This document shows, piece by piece, positions 50,777 to 61,556 of a DNA stretch of 64,000 nt. Location: contig NC_066583.1 of the NCBI RefSeq assembly GCF_024323335.1, positions 271,928,916 to 271,992,915 on the forward strand, written 5' to 3'. Positions within the stretch are counted from its first letter, which is position 1; every line of letters starts with the position of its first letter. This DNA comes from Lathyrus oleraceus (Eukaryota; Streptophyta; Magnoliopsida; Fabales; Fabaceae). The position numbers and the translations under genes were made by a program. Under the pieces are notes generated by a model, which saw only the letters and a program-made list of their open reading frames with translations, was not told where the DNA came from and ran no database searches.

Positions 50777-51164
50777 ATATTTCATGTCGGAATAAATAAC
50801 ATGCTTATACACCAAGAGCATATTTCGAGTATGGAAGAAAAATAACATGAAGTCATTATAAGCATATGAATTGAAATACATCAATTGAAATTTTTGGAAG
50901 TGAAAGTTCATGAATTAGTTCATACATCAAGCATATCAAGCATTAGGAACATGGATAACATGCAAAAGTAAAAAGACTTACTTTCAAAGAAACAAAATCA
51001 TATTTAGGAAAGATTTAAGATATCAAGTATGAATTGATGAAGGATGCATTTTTGTATGATTGAGATTCCAAGGATGGTTAGAGAAAAAGTATATAAAGTG
51101 CATGCAATAAATAATATTTAGACAAGATTTGAGATGTCAAGTATATCCAATTCCATTCAAATGT
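50777..51164 (-). other. 3' untranslated region of the nested copia element
   Basis: AT-rich DNA between the RNase H remnant and the duplicated 3' block. Its equivalent in the left copia element is 14300-14540 (shared AACATGTTCAA, CACCAAGAGCATATTTC). Confidence 0.6.
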
Positions 51165-52250
51165 TTAAAAATGAGCTAGTCGCAAAAGGTTTTGTAAAGA
51201 TATCTGCAAGTTGATATTTGCTATCAACATGCTCAAATACGACGTCTCATTTTTTAACATGGTCACGTAGGAAGTGGTGACGTATATCAATATGTTTAGT
51301 GCGAGAGTGTAACACCCAATTTTTGTTAGATTAATAGCACTAGTGGTGTCGTACATGATAGGAATACGCTGTAGTTTAATATCAAAATCAAGTAGTTGTT
51401 GTTTAAGCCACAATATTTGAGGAAAACAACTACCGGGTCCTACCTATTTTTCCTCGGCAGTTGACAAAGAAACATAAACTTGTCTCTTGCTATGCCAACT
51501 TACTAAGGAGTTTGAAAACATGTGACAAGTTCCACTAGTACTTTTCCTATCCGATTTACAACCGGAAAAATCGGAATCGGTATAATCGACCAAATTACAA
51601 TCACTTCCCTTAGAATATAAAATCCCATACTTAGATGTACCATGGAAGTATCTAAGAATTCATCTTACAACTTTTAAATATGATTCCTTAGGAGCCGATT
51701 CATAATGAGCGCACATACATACGCTAAACATAATGTCCTACCTAGATGTAGTAAGATATAGAAGAGAACCAATCATACCTATATACTTCTTGATATCAAC
51801 ATCCTTACCATTTTCATCTTTTTCCAAATTTCCATTTGTGAGCATTGGAGTGTCAATTGATTTTGCATCTTCCATACCGAATCTCTTTAGAAATTTTTGC
51901 AATATTTTGTTTGACACACGAATTTCCCTTCATTGAGTTGCTTGATTTAAAGACCAAGGAAGTAATTCAACTCCCCCATGAGACTCATCTTAAACTCACC
52001 CTGCATAAGCTTAGAAAACCCCTTGACAAGTTGCATGTTAGTGGAACCCAAGATGATATCATCAACATAAACCTAAACTAGACGAGTATGTTTTCCTTGA
52101 CGCTTAATGAAACGTGTAGTATCTAACTTCCCCCTAGAGTATCCTTGATCGATTAAAAACTTACTAAGTCTCTCATACCAAGCTCTAAGTGCTTGTTTGA
52201 GACCATAAAAAGCTCGTTTTAGTTATAAACATGATTAGGATACTCATGAT
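51165..52250 (-). pseudogene. Copia polymerase C-terminus and RNase H, decayed
   Basis: Minus-strand blocks in order: the YVDD block opposite ATCATCAACATAAACC (52058), LMQGEFKMSLMGELNYFLG (near 51990), VCQTKYCKNF, a worn CDADW-like region, LSTAEEK and WLKQQLLDFDIKLQRIPIMY then DTTSAINLT (51413-51320). Several stops and frameshifts break it. It supplies the undamaged comparison for the pol break of the young element at 37712. Confidence 0.75.
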
Positions 52251-52252
52251 TT

Positions 52253-52852
52253 TCAAACCACAGGTTGAGCCACATACACTTCCTCATTAATATATCCACT
52301 ATGGAAAGCATTTTTCACGTCCATTTGAAATAACTTGAAATCTTTGGAGAAAGCATAAGCTAGTAAAAGGTATATAACCTCGAGGCGAGAAACTAGAGCA
52401 TAAGTTTCCTCATAATCAATGCCCTCCTCTTGGTTATAACCTTGAGCCACTAGTTGGGCTTTGTTCCTAGTTATCACTCTGTTTTTGTCGAGTTTATTTC
52501 TAAAAACCCATTTGGTGCCAATAAATTTATGATCTTTTGGATGAGGGGCAAGGTCCCAAACATCATTTATTTTAAATTGGTTTAATTCATCTTGCATGAC
52601 CATAAGCCAATGCTCATCAAGTAAGGCATTTTTGGCATTTTTAGATTTAACTTGTGAAACAAATGTAAAGTGATAACAAAAATTATTTATCTTGGAGCAT
52701 GTTGTCATGCCTTTGGTGATGTCTCCAAGTATGTTGTCAATATGATGATCTTTGAAGGTTCTCCATGCCAAAGGTAGATCTTCCATTATAGCCGGACTTT
52801 CAACCTTCTCCTTATCACAATCGTTATCTTCTTCTTTCTCATGTTCCACCAC
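52253..52852 (-). pseudogene. Copia reverse transcriptase N-terminal part
   Basis: A 199-codon open stretch contains LLDEHWLMVMQDELNQFKIN, FIGTKWVFRNKLDKN, NKAQLVAQGYNQEEGIDYEE and FQMDVKNAFHSGYINEEVYV, the first half of the copia polymerase including the first catalytic aspartate (QMDV). It runs into a stop after VAQPVV, so the active site with YVDD lies in a separate piece downstream. Confidence 0.88.
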
Positions 52853-52859
52853 TTTAGGA

Positions 52860-53582
52860 TGATCAATTCCTTCTTCGGGTTCCTTGAGAATGTCTTTTGA
52901 AGATACACCTAAATCATGAAAGAAACACCTTTCCCGATATTTCTCGGATAAACTTCATCAAAATCAACATATGCCAACTCTTCAACAATAAGTAATCTTT
53001 TGTTATAAGCCCTATAAGCTTTGCTAGATTGAGAGTGTTCAAGGAAGATACCTTCATCGGCTTTCAGATCAAACTTACCAATATTAACCTTTCCATTATT
53101 TAAAACAAAACATTTGCATCCAAAAACGTGAATATATGATAAATTATGTTTTCTACCCTTTAGTAATTCATATGGAGTTTTGTCTAAAATAGTACGTATT
53201 GGTATCCTATTTAAGATATAACATGTCGTGCTAATGGCATCGACCTATAAATACTTAGGTAGATTACCCTCATTAAGCATAGTTCTATCAACTCCTCTAA
53301 AACACAATTTTTGCGCTCCATAATACCGATTTGTTATGGAGTTCTTGGAGCGGAAAAATTATGCTCAATGCCATGTTTATCACAATACTTCTCAAAGAGG
53401 CAGTTTTCAAACTCTCCTCCATGATCGCTTAGGATTGCAACGATTATCAAACTCATCTTATTTTGGGATAATCTTGCAAATTGTTTAAAAGTTGAAAAAG
53501 TCTCATCTTTACTATACAAAAACATGACCCAACAAAATCTTGAGTAATCGTCTACTATCACAAAACCATAGTAATTACACAT
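52860..53582 (-). pseudogene. Copia integrase core and C-terminus, decayed
   Basis: 53582-53334 reads FVIVDDYSRFCWVMFLYSKD, ILSDHGGEFEN and IEHNFSAPRTP, then a stop. Beyond it IGIMERKN carries the catalytic glutamate, followed by HVFGCKCFVLNN and KADEGIFLEHSQSSKAYR near 53060. A premature stop after the PRTP block and others later inactivate it. Confidence 0.82.
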
Positions 53583-53917
53583 ATGCTTTTGGTCCCTAGG
53601 GGACCAAAGAGACCCATATGAAGAATCTTAAGAGGTCTCAAAGTTGAAACAATGTTTTTCGATTTAAATGAGACTCGTGTTTGCTTGCCCATTTGGCATG
53701 CATTACATAGATGGTATTTCGAAAACTTTATTTTTGGTAGAACGATTACTAAATACTTTGAAGTCACTTTGTTTAGTAAATCAAAGTTAACATGAGCTAG
53801 GCGTCTATGCCATAACCAAGAGTCTTCACTCATGGTCACTAGACACTTGGTTCGTAGCAAGGATACATCATCTAAGTTAAGCATATATGTGTTGTTATCC
53901 CTCAAGCCTTGAAACAT
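53558..53917 (-). pseudogene. Copia pre-integrase zinc domain
   Basis: The domain contains LWHRRLAHVNFDLLNKV and CNACQMGKQTRVSF, the H-X4-H and C-X2-C ligands of the integrase zinc site, then LKILHMGLFGP where the first catalytic aspartate should be (HMDLFGP in relatives). Here D is replaced by G. It overlaps the next block in a different frame. Confidence 0.8.
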
Positions 53918-53946
53918 AAGATATTATTTTCATTATGTTCAAATAA

Positions 53947-54207
53947 TTAACAAGTATTTGCAAAAGTAACTTTAAAGCCCTTGTCGCATAGTTGACTAAT
54001 GCTAAGGAGGTTATGTTTAAGACCATTAACTAACATAATATCGAAGATAGTAGTAGATGAGTGATTACCTACACTACCTTTTCCATGTATTGCTCCCTTG
54101 TTGTTGTCTCCATAGGTAATGAACCTTTTCTTCTTTGGCACAAAGTCAATGAATAGAGATATGTCACCCTTCATATGTCTTGAGCATCCACTATCAAGAA
54201 CCCGCAT
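53947..54207 (-). pseudogene. Copia protease
   Basis: LDSGCSRHMKGDISLFIDFV keeps the DSG catalytic motif, and LKHNLLSISQLCDKGFKVTF is the conserved C-terminal block. The frame is open over 86 codons but separated by stops from gag and integrase. Confidence 0.85.
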
Positions 54208-54229
54208 TTTCTCTGTAGAGCCAAGACAT

Positions 54230-55992
54230 TCAACCTATAGAATCAAACAAGAGAAATTGGTACCCAGTTTTCATTGGGTCCTTGAGAGTGAGTGAAATCA
54301 AGGTTGCATTTAGGCAACCATTGAAAAGCACCTTTAGGAAAAAAGAGTCTCCTAAACTTGCACCTTTTAATAGTATGACCTTTCTTGAAACAATAGTGAC
54401 AAGATAAGTTATGATGATATGTACTCTTTCTATTTGATTCCTTTTGAACATATATATACTTTTTATATGAAGGGTTCAAACACCGTTCAAACTTTGATGG
54501 ATTAATAGAAAATGTAATATTTGGTTGTAATGCTTTGTTCAATTTATCTTGAAGAGTATTTACCTCTTTTTTTCAAAATATGACAAGATTCACAACCAAA
54601 CCATGAAGGTTTATCATCCTCATTCTTGTCCTTTTGAATATATGTCATAGATTTCTTAAGAGCTTCCATCTTTCTTCGGTTTCTAAAACTTTAGCTTATA
54701 AGTGTGAAAAGATTCTTTTGTATGAAGCTAACTTTTTAAAAGCGTATACGACTTCTCTATGTAGATTTTGAAAATCTTTTTGTAATTGAGAATAAGATAG
54801 TTCATTAGATTCAAGCTTAGAAATACTTTCATTTTTCTTCTTCTTTTTATTTTCCATGAGGAAAATCTGGGCTGATTCAACACTTGAACTTGGGTTTTCA
54901 TCACTTGAAGAATCACTTCCACTCTCCCAGGCAACATAGGCTCTTGTAGACTTGCTAGATTTCTTGTGATGGTCTTTCTCTTTGTCTTTCTTTATCATAG
55001 GACAATCCAGCCTATAATAATCGACTTCTCCACAATTGTAGCATGAACTTCTAAGTTTACCCTTCTTATTCTCATATTCCTTTGAAGAGATAGATAGCCT
55101 TCTAAATTTGATTAGGTTCTTGTCGGAGTGCTTGAATCCATTCTTCCTTATGTACCTATTGTACCTTTTGACAAACAACCCCATATTTTCATCACCGGAA
55201 TTCTTGTAATCTCTTGTTTCACAATCACTTTGCTCATTGGTTGAGGAATTTTAACTTGAAGTCTTTAGAGAAATAAACTTCTTCTCTACTTCCTTGTATT
55301 TATATTTCTCCTTCTTTACCTTCTTCTCATGCTCTTTTTCACGTGTTTCCAAGCAAGTGAGTTCTTGCTCATGTTCTTCTAGATTTCTAAATAAAAGTGT
55401 GAGATCAAGTGTTTTAAGGTTATTCGCTTCTTTGATTACTGTGACCTTGGGTTACCATTCCCTATTAAGACACCTCAAAACTTTATTAGTAGAGATATCA
55501 TTGGAAATATGCTTACCTAGAGCATTCCACCAATTTATAAGATGTGTGGACCTCTTTTTCATGTCGCCAATGGTTTCACCATGCTTCATGCAAAATAGTT
55601 CAAACTATTGATTCAAGGTATTGATCCTAGCTTGTTTGACTTCATTAGGTCCCTCATGGGAAACTTCTAATGCATCCCAGACAGCTTTGGAGGTTTCATA
55701 ATGAGAAACACGATAATATTCATCAAAACCAAGTGCGGATATGAGAATATTTTGTGCCTTCCAATCATGTGACCATAATTTCTTATCATTATCATTCCAT
55801 TGATCCTAGTTTTAGTACAACGACACCTTTACCATTGGTCAGTGTAATTTGATTAGGACCATTGATGATGACGTTCCGTACACCCTTATCAACCGAGTTG
55901 ATATGGATACGCGTGCAAGCTTTCCAATAGCCATAATTATTACTAGTAGAAATGGGTGCTCTATTATACACCCTTTTAGGTTCGGTAGCCAT
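54230..55992 (-). pseudogene. Copia gag, decayed
   Basis: ATG at 55992 opens MATEPKRVYNRAPISTSNNY. A core at 55680-55440 includes HEGPNEVKQARINTLNQ, a stop, then CMKHGETIGDMKKRSTHLIN. The first knuckle, CYNCGEVDYYRLDC (about 55050), has Tyr in place of the zinc-binding His. An acidic serine stretch follows (SGSDSSSDENPSSS), then the second knuckle CHYCFKKGHTIKRC (about 54400). Frameshifts separate the blocks. The two-knuckle layout equals that of the young element at 33872. Confidence 0.82.
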
Positions 55993-56028
55993 TTTCTAAT
56001 AAGAAAATATTGAAATACGTAATTAACC

Positions 56029-56046
56029 GGAGCTCGTGATACCACT
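56029..56046 (-). other. Primer-binding site with an inserted base
   Basis: The minus strand reads AGTGGTATCACGAGCTCC after the LTR end CTAACA. Against TGGTATCAGAGC it has an extra C, so priming by initiator tRNA-Met would be impaired if this is not a later mutation. Confidence 0.75.
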
Positions 56047-56512
56047 TGTTAGACGATATGCTTCTATCTAGAGGGGGTGAATAGATCATAAGTTAAAAAC
56101 TTTTAACAAAAACTGTTTTGAAAATTTTATGGCAAGCAGAAGTAACTCATATCGAATCGTCTAACTGAACCGCTATCAAAAAGCTAGGATATTCGTACTT
56201 GAAATCAAGGTATGATAATGAACATAAATTTGATCAACAAACTATCAACCATAATCAATTGAATGATATGATAAAAGTATAGACTTTTCTCAATGATAAA
56301 ACACACAAAAATACTATTGAGACAAATTATCGAACACCTTGCATGCAAATGATTTTGCTTGGAAATTTGTATGGTCTTATTGATCTTCAAATCTAACCAC
56401 AATCTAAATGATTGTGATCACCTCAACAAAACCTTTTTCAAATGTTTTTCAAAAGTATTAACCAAACGTATTGATCGCACAATCGATGAATTCAATAATT
56501 TGCAAATGAAAA

Positions 56513-56559
<47 letters not shown>

Positions 56560-57766
56560 ACAAGGATATTTTTAGGCATTTCCCAAATCGACCTTGCTAT
56601 GGGCACATCTTCCCTCAATTCAAACTCGAATTGAGATAATAAAATTAACTTACTTTCCAAAAGTATGTATACAAGAGAAATATAGAAATCCAACCATACG
56701 AACCCTAAGTTTGATGTTGATTATGACACTTTATCTTCCCTTGATCCGAGCTTGATCAAGTAACCCAAAAATGCTAATTTGATTCATCATCCCATGCTAC
56801 TCTTTTGCAAGAACCTTCAGTTCTTCAAAGCCTTCACTCGATCGGATCCAAATTGTGAATTGTTGTAACCCAAGATTTACCAATATGATCCACCGTACCA
56901 TGCTACTCCTTTGCAAGAACCTTCCATTCTTCAAAGCCTTCATTTGATCGGATCCAAATTGCATAATCTTTTCCAAAAACCTTCAAATCCAAAATTGATC
57001 TTGAAGGAAAACCCCAACTTAGTTTTCTTATTTGAAAACCTCAAAGATCTTTCAACCAAATTAATTACAACTTCATCATAATTGGACCTTATCAAACTAT
57101 CTCTTGATCACACAACAAAAGTTATTACGTGTAGTTATTGTATGAATGCAATGAGTGAGGATTAAGATGATGACAAGTTCTTTGAATCTTTCAGGTTTCT
57201 TATCTCATGGGATGAAATTATGCATGAATGACTATATATAGGTAAGTGTGTGTAAAGTAGAAAACAGAACATGAATAGGTTGCAAAATTACAAAATTGGA
57301 CATTTTGAATAGTGGGAGTCGACCCATTTGAGGTGGGAGTTGACTCCTAAGGTCAAAGGAGTCGACCCGTACTTCCTGGGAGTCGACCCATCCTGGACAG
57401 AGATTGAATATTCAAAAATAGCTTTCAGTGGGAGTCGACCCATAGCTCGAGGGAGTCAACTTCTTAGTGTTATGTGTCGACTCCAAACCCCTTATGTATC
57501 GACTCCAATTGGACAGAGAATTTTCTTTTCAATATGGTTCAGACGGAGTCGCCCCCTAGCATGGGTGAGTCAACTCCAAACATGTTTTTTTCACAATAAT
57601 GCATATTTTTTACATTTTTAACTTGTCCAAAAGCTTTTTACTTGATCTAAAAGTGTCCTAAGATGAAAATGTAACCTAGACATAGAAATATAAGATCCAA
57701 TGTACAAATACTAATTTCCTAGTTTTGACATCAATCAAAAACCTCTAAGAGAATAATGCATTCACA
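56047..57766 (-). repeat. 5' LTR of the nested copia element
   Basis: On the plus strand it runs TGTTAGACGA to GCATTCACA (1720 bp). It includes a 42-bp (GA)n at 56517-56558, two CCACCGT/CATCATCCC-type tandem units, a TATATATAG motif (minus strand, 57232-57240) and an AGTCGAC array at 57315-57575 just upstream of it. Confidence 0.88.
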
Positions 57767-58757
57767 TTCCCAACCTTTGTTCGAGGTTATCTGGGATGAC
57801 CAGGTCCCAAAGAACTTCAAACCACCATCGTTGGTGTCTTTCGATGGTAAAATCGACCCACATGAGCATATTATTGTGTTCAATAATCAGATGGCAATAG
57901 TAGGGGCTTCCGACTCCTTTAAATGTAAAATCGTGATTGGTACCTTTAAAGAAGGAGCTATGAGATGGTATATGAGTTTACCTTAACTTTTGGTCGTTAG
58001 CTACCAGGACTTAACTAAAAAGATGGTACAACATTTTTCAGCAAGTGAACATAGAAAGGTGTCGACTACCAGTTTGCTTAACGTCCGAAAAGGACACTCA
58101 GAATCTCTCAGAGAATATTTGGTGAGGTTCAACAAAGAAACAATTAAAGTGTTTCATTCGAATCAGAAAATGTTCGTAGGGGAATTTCAACATTGTCTCA
58201 AAGTCAGGCAGTTCAACGAATCATTAACATAAAATTTAACATCTAGCATCGATGACATTATTACCAGAGTGGAATGCTACATCAAAGGAGAGGAAAGTAA
58301 CATGGAAAAGAAATCTCGAGATGCCAAAGAAAAATACGAGCTAAGGAAGAGGGGTCGGGCATAAGAAGGAGTACTTTAAGACCAAACTTAGGGACCGGAC
58401 AACGATGAGTCCATCTCAGTGTCTGTTTGACAAAGAGGTTGAGTACACACAATTGAATGCTAGACGAGAAGACATCTTGAGAGAAGTATATCATCTTAAA
58501 TTACATCCCACATCGGGGTGTCCAAAAGGGGTCCACGTTGTGGTGGGAAAAGACGATAGTGCATGGTGTGCATACCACAGACTTCATGGACATCACACCA
58601 GGAATTTCCATCAGCTAAAGAAAGAAATCAAGATCAAATTAAGAGAGGACGAATGTTGTCCTATGTTAAAAATATCAGAGGTCAACCAGGAAAGAGAAGT
58701 CCTCTCTGAGAAGACACCAGCTCAGGCAACCCAACGCAGAAGAAGGGGAAGAATATA
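57767..58757 (+). pseudogene. Ty3/gypsy gag, main part
   Basis: This continues the gag cut at 47711. FEVIWDDQVPKNFKPPSLVS and FKEGAMRWYMSLP (to 57986), then SYQDLTKKMVQHFSASEHRK and LREYLVRFNKETIKVF (to 58232) form the retrotransposon-gag core. A CPKGVHVV..WCAYHRLHGHHTRNF stretch at 58520-58610 is the expected zinc-type region (C..H..H). Several stops and frameshifts are present. Confidence 0.83.
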
Positions 58758-59700
58758 GAGGAAGTCTGCGAAGCCTGTCACATGTTGAACACCATTGCTA
58801 AAGGATTCGCAGGAGGAGGAGAAACCAGTTTATCCAGAAAAATGTATGCCCGAACAGTGATGCATGTCAGGCAGAAGTCGCCTTTAGAAGAAGAGGAAAA
58901 CCCGACCATAATCAATTTCTCTAGAAAGGATGTTGAAGGAGTATTAGCCCATGAAAATGACCTGATGGTGATCAAAGTAAAAAGCGGGGACAAGAGCGTG
59001 AAACGATTCTTAGTAGATTCGGGTAGCTCAGCAGATGTTTTGTATTGGTATGCGTCCAAGGGTATGAATTTTGATATCGTCAAACGGTTACCTTTTAAAG
59101 GTACTTCGGTCAGTTTCTCTAGAAAGCATGTACATGTACTAGGACATTTTCCGTGATAATAACTTTAGACAGTGGGGACAACGCGAAAAGCATCAAGGTA
59201 AGGTATTTAATTATCAATGTTGCATCTCCCTATAATATTATTATCGGCAGAGCGTCATTCAATGCTTTGGAGGCAACATTATCCACTTTATACCCCACAC
59301 TAAAATATCCTCTAAAAGATGACCGAGAAGAAGTAGTAAAGGGTGACCAGGGGTTAGCAAGGAAATGTTATAACGACAGTCTAAAACTAAAAAGGAAAGC
59401 TTAAACTAATGAACCAATGAAAAATGGTCATTTAAAAGTGAACCTAGTTGATATTGATCCAGGAGAGTATCCGATAGAGGATAGTCTGACAAACATTAAG
59501 GATATTAAAAAGATACAAGTTAGAATTCAGGCACCCCAGACAACTCAGATTGTCTTTAATTTGTCTTTGGAGAAGGAATTCATGATCATCGTGATATTAA
59601 GAGATAACATAGACATGTTTGCATGGAAACCAGTCAATGTGCCCGGAATCAACCCAAACAAAGTTTCTCATCATCTAGCACTTGATCTGGGAGTTTCACC
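58758..59700 (+). pseudogene. Ty3/gypsy aspartic protease and linker to reverse transcriptase
   Basis: NTIAKGFAGGGETSLSRKMY opens the region. INFSRKDVEGVLAHENDLMV and the catalytic FLVDSGSSADVLYW (59005) follow. Two adjacent stops after HVLGHFP (59155) break the protease, and the second half, YLIINVASPYNIIIGRASFN, lies beyond. The linker DNIDMFAWKPVNVPGINPNK precedes the place where reverse transcriptase should begin. It is cut off after LDLGVSP at about 59700. Confidence 0.83.
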
Positions 59701-60305
59701 ATGGTTGTTTTATCAATGGGGGTCGGGAATTCAAGGTCTATTTCCTGTGGCAACATAACAATTGGTTAGGCAGAGGTGCCAAACAAGATCATTTTATCCG
59801 AGATGGAAAAGAAGTTAGACAAAGCCAGGGGGTTATGGGCCGAATACCTACAAGAAATTTTGTGGTTTTATAATACTATACCATATTCAACTACTCGAGA
59901 AACCCCTTTCAGGATGGTTTACGTAGACGATGCAATGATACCAGTCAAAATCAACACTCTGACTGGGAGGCATACTATTTTTTTATGATAACACCAACTC
60001 AGACGGTCTTGATAATTCTGCATATTTATTGGATGAAGTTAGGGAAACAACCCACATAAGGGAGTTCACAGACAAACAAAGAATTGACAGGAGGTTTAAT
60101 ATCAAAGTAAGGCAAAGAGGATTTCGTAAGGAGATCCGGTAGTGAAGAGGGTGACTGATCCCAAGAAGAAGGCAAGCTAGCTCCGGATTCGGAAGGATAT
60201 TTCCGTATCCATTAGAGGTTGAATAATTGGGATTATAATTTAGAAATCTTAGAGGGTGTTGAAATGCCTAGGACCTGGAATGTAACTAGTCTGAAGTTTA
60301 TCTTA
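59701..60305 (+). pseudogene. Ty3/gypsy integrase C-terminal part
   Basis: Immediately after the protease linker, a worn NGREF-like block (59705) and NKIILSEMEKKLDKARGLWA, ILWFYNTIPYSTTRETPFRM (59776-59930) are integrase sequence downstream of the second catalytic aspartate. LDEVRETTHIREFTDKQRID (60030) and PRTWNVTSLKF (60268) end the polyprotein. Reverse transcriptase, RNase H and the first half of integrase are missing at about 59700, a deletion of perhaps 2.5 kb judged from usual gypsy lengths. Confidence 0.82.
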
Positions 60306-60449
60306 GCTAGACTATGTAATAAGAATTATAAATAAAAATTATGGGAATGTACTATTTTCCCTTGCAAGAGAAAGGGATTTTAGTGATGCACCCATAGTTA
60401 AAACAAATGTATTGTATAAAGTAGATAAATTAGTCCTAAGACTCGATCC

Positions 60450-61130
60450 AGGATAAAGTCCAAGCTACTTGAAGCCTATGGCATAATCGGCTGCGGTCGG
60501 GTAACATTAATAAAATCTATGGCCTAACTAAAATCCAATCTAGTTAAAGCCTTTGGCATAATCGGCTACGGCTGGGTAACGTTCAATAAAACCTATGGCC
60601 TAACTAAAGTCCAAGCAACTTAAAGCCTCTGGCATAATCGATTGCAGCGGGTAACGTTTAATAAAACCTCTAGCCTAATTGAAGTTAAGGCAACTTAAAG
60701 CCTCTGGCATAATCAGTTGCGTCTGGGTAACGTTTAATAAAACCTTTGGCCTAACTGAAGTCCAAGCAACTTAAAGCCTCTGGCATAATCGGTTATAGCC
60801 GAGTAACATTTAATAAAACCTCTGGCCTAACTTAAGTCCAAGCAACTTAACGTCTCTAACGTAATCGGCTGCGGTAGGGTAACATTTAATAAAATCTCTA
60901 GTCTAACTGAAGTGCAAGCAACTTAAAGCCTCTGGCATAATCGGCTGCGGCCGGGTAACGTTTAATAAAATCTCTAGCCTAACTAAAGTCCAAGATACTT
61001 GAAGCCTCTGGCATAATCGGCAACGACCGGGAAACGTTAATAAAACCTTTGGCCTAACTGAAGTCCAAGCTACTTGAAGCCTCTGGCATAACCGACTACA
61101 GTCGGGCAACATTAATAAAAATCGCCGAAG
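60450..61130. repeat. 75-76 bp tandem repeat, nine copies
   Basis: The core GCCTCTGGCATAATCGGC starts at or near 60474, 60549, 60625, 60700, 60776, 60852, 60928, 61004 and 61079, so spacing is 75 or 76 bp throughout. Each unit continues through GGGTAACGTTTAATAAAACC and TGGCCTAACTGAAGTCCAAG. It lies in the 3' region of the gypsy element, where Tat elements often carry variable tandem repeats. Confidence 0.95.
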
Positions 61131-61556
61131 TCTAGGTCAATAGAAACCCCTTGTGAATTTGGGTGTGAGTACACTATAAAGAAGAACCATTGGTCGGAAC
61201 ACGCATATCTTGACTAGGGTCTTAGATTTGTTAACTAAACAAAGTTTTATAAATGTTCCGAACTATATTATCAGTGTGATCCTACCTCGTAGAGGTACCC
61301 GAGCCAGTTATATTTAAAATTTTGTTTTTAGCACTTGGGGCTTATATAAGGAAACACTTCAGAAAATCAATTACAAAGAGAAAGTCATAAAAATGAGACC
61401 ACCAATAGCACAAAACCTGACACGAGATTGTTGTAGATGTTATGGATCACGGAAAGATCCAGGTACAAAACATAAACGAAAAGTGGACAATATTCTGAGA
61501 CACATTACAAAACTCCCCCTAAGGGATGACTAACAAAAACGAGAATAGAAACAAGA
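61131..61556. other. Spacer between tandem repeats and antisense gene
   Basis: No coding is recognised. It would hold the 3' untranslated region and polyadenylation signals of the antisense gene, which ends at 61557. Confidence 0.5.

Larger units (their letters stand above)
47712..57766 (-). mobile_element. Ty1/copia element (Sirevirus type) nested in gypsy gag
   Basis: The element is bounded by LTRs 47712-49396 and 56047-57766 and by a perfect TTCCC duplication (47707-47711 and 57767-57771). It reads on the minus strand. It retains all gag-pol domains in order but each is broken by stops or frameshifts. It belongs to the same family group as the element at 11887-19289: gag start, two knuckles, 3' purine tracts and LTR R/U5 blocks agree. 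A 796-bp segment spanning the 3' LTR edge is duplicated in tandem (49185-50776). LTR divergence looks like about 10% in the stretches compared by eye. Confidence 0.93.
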
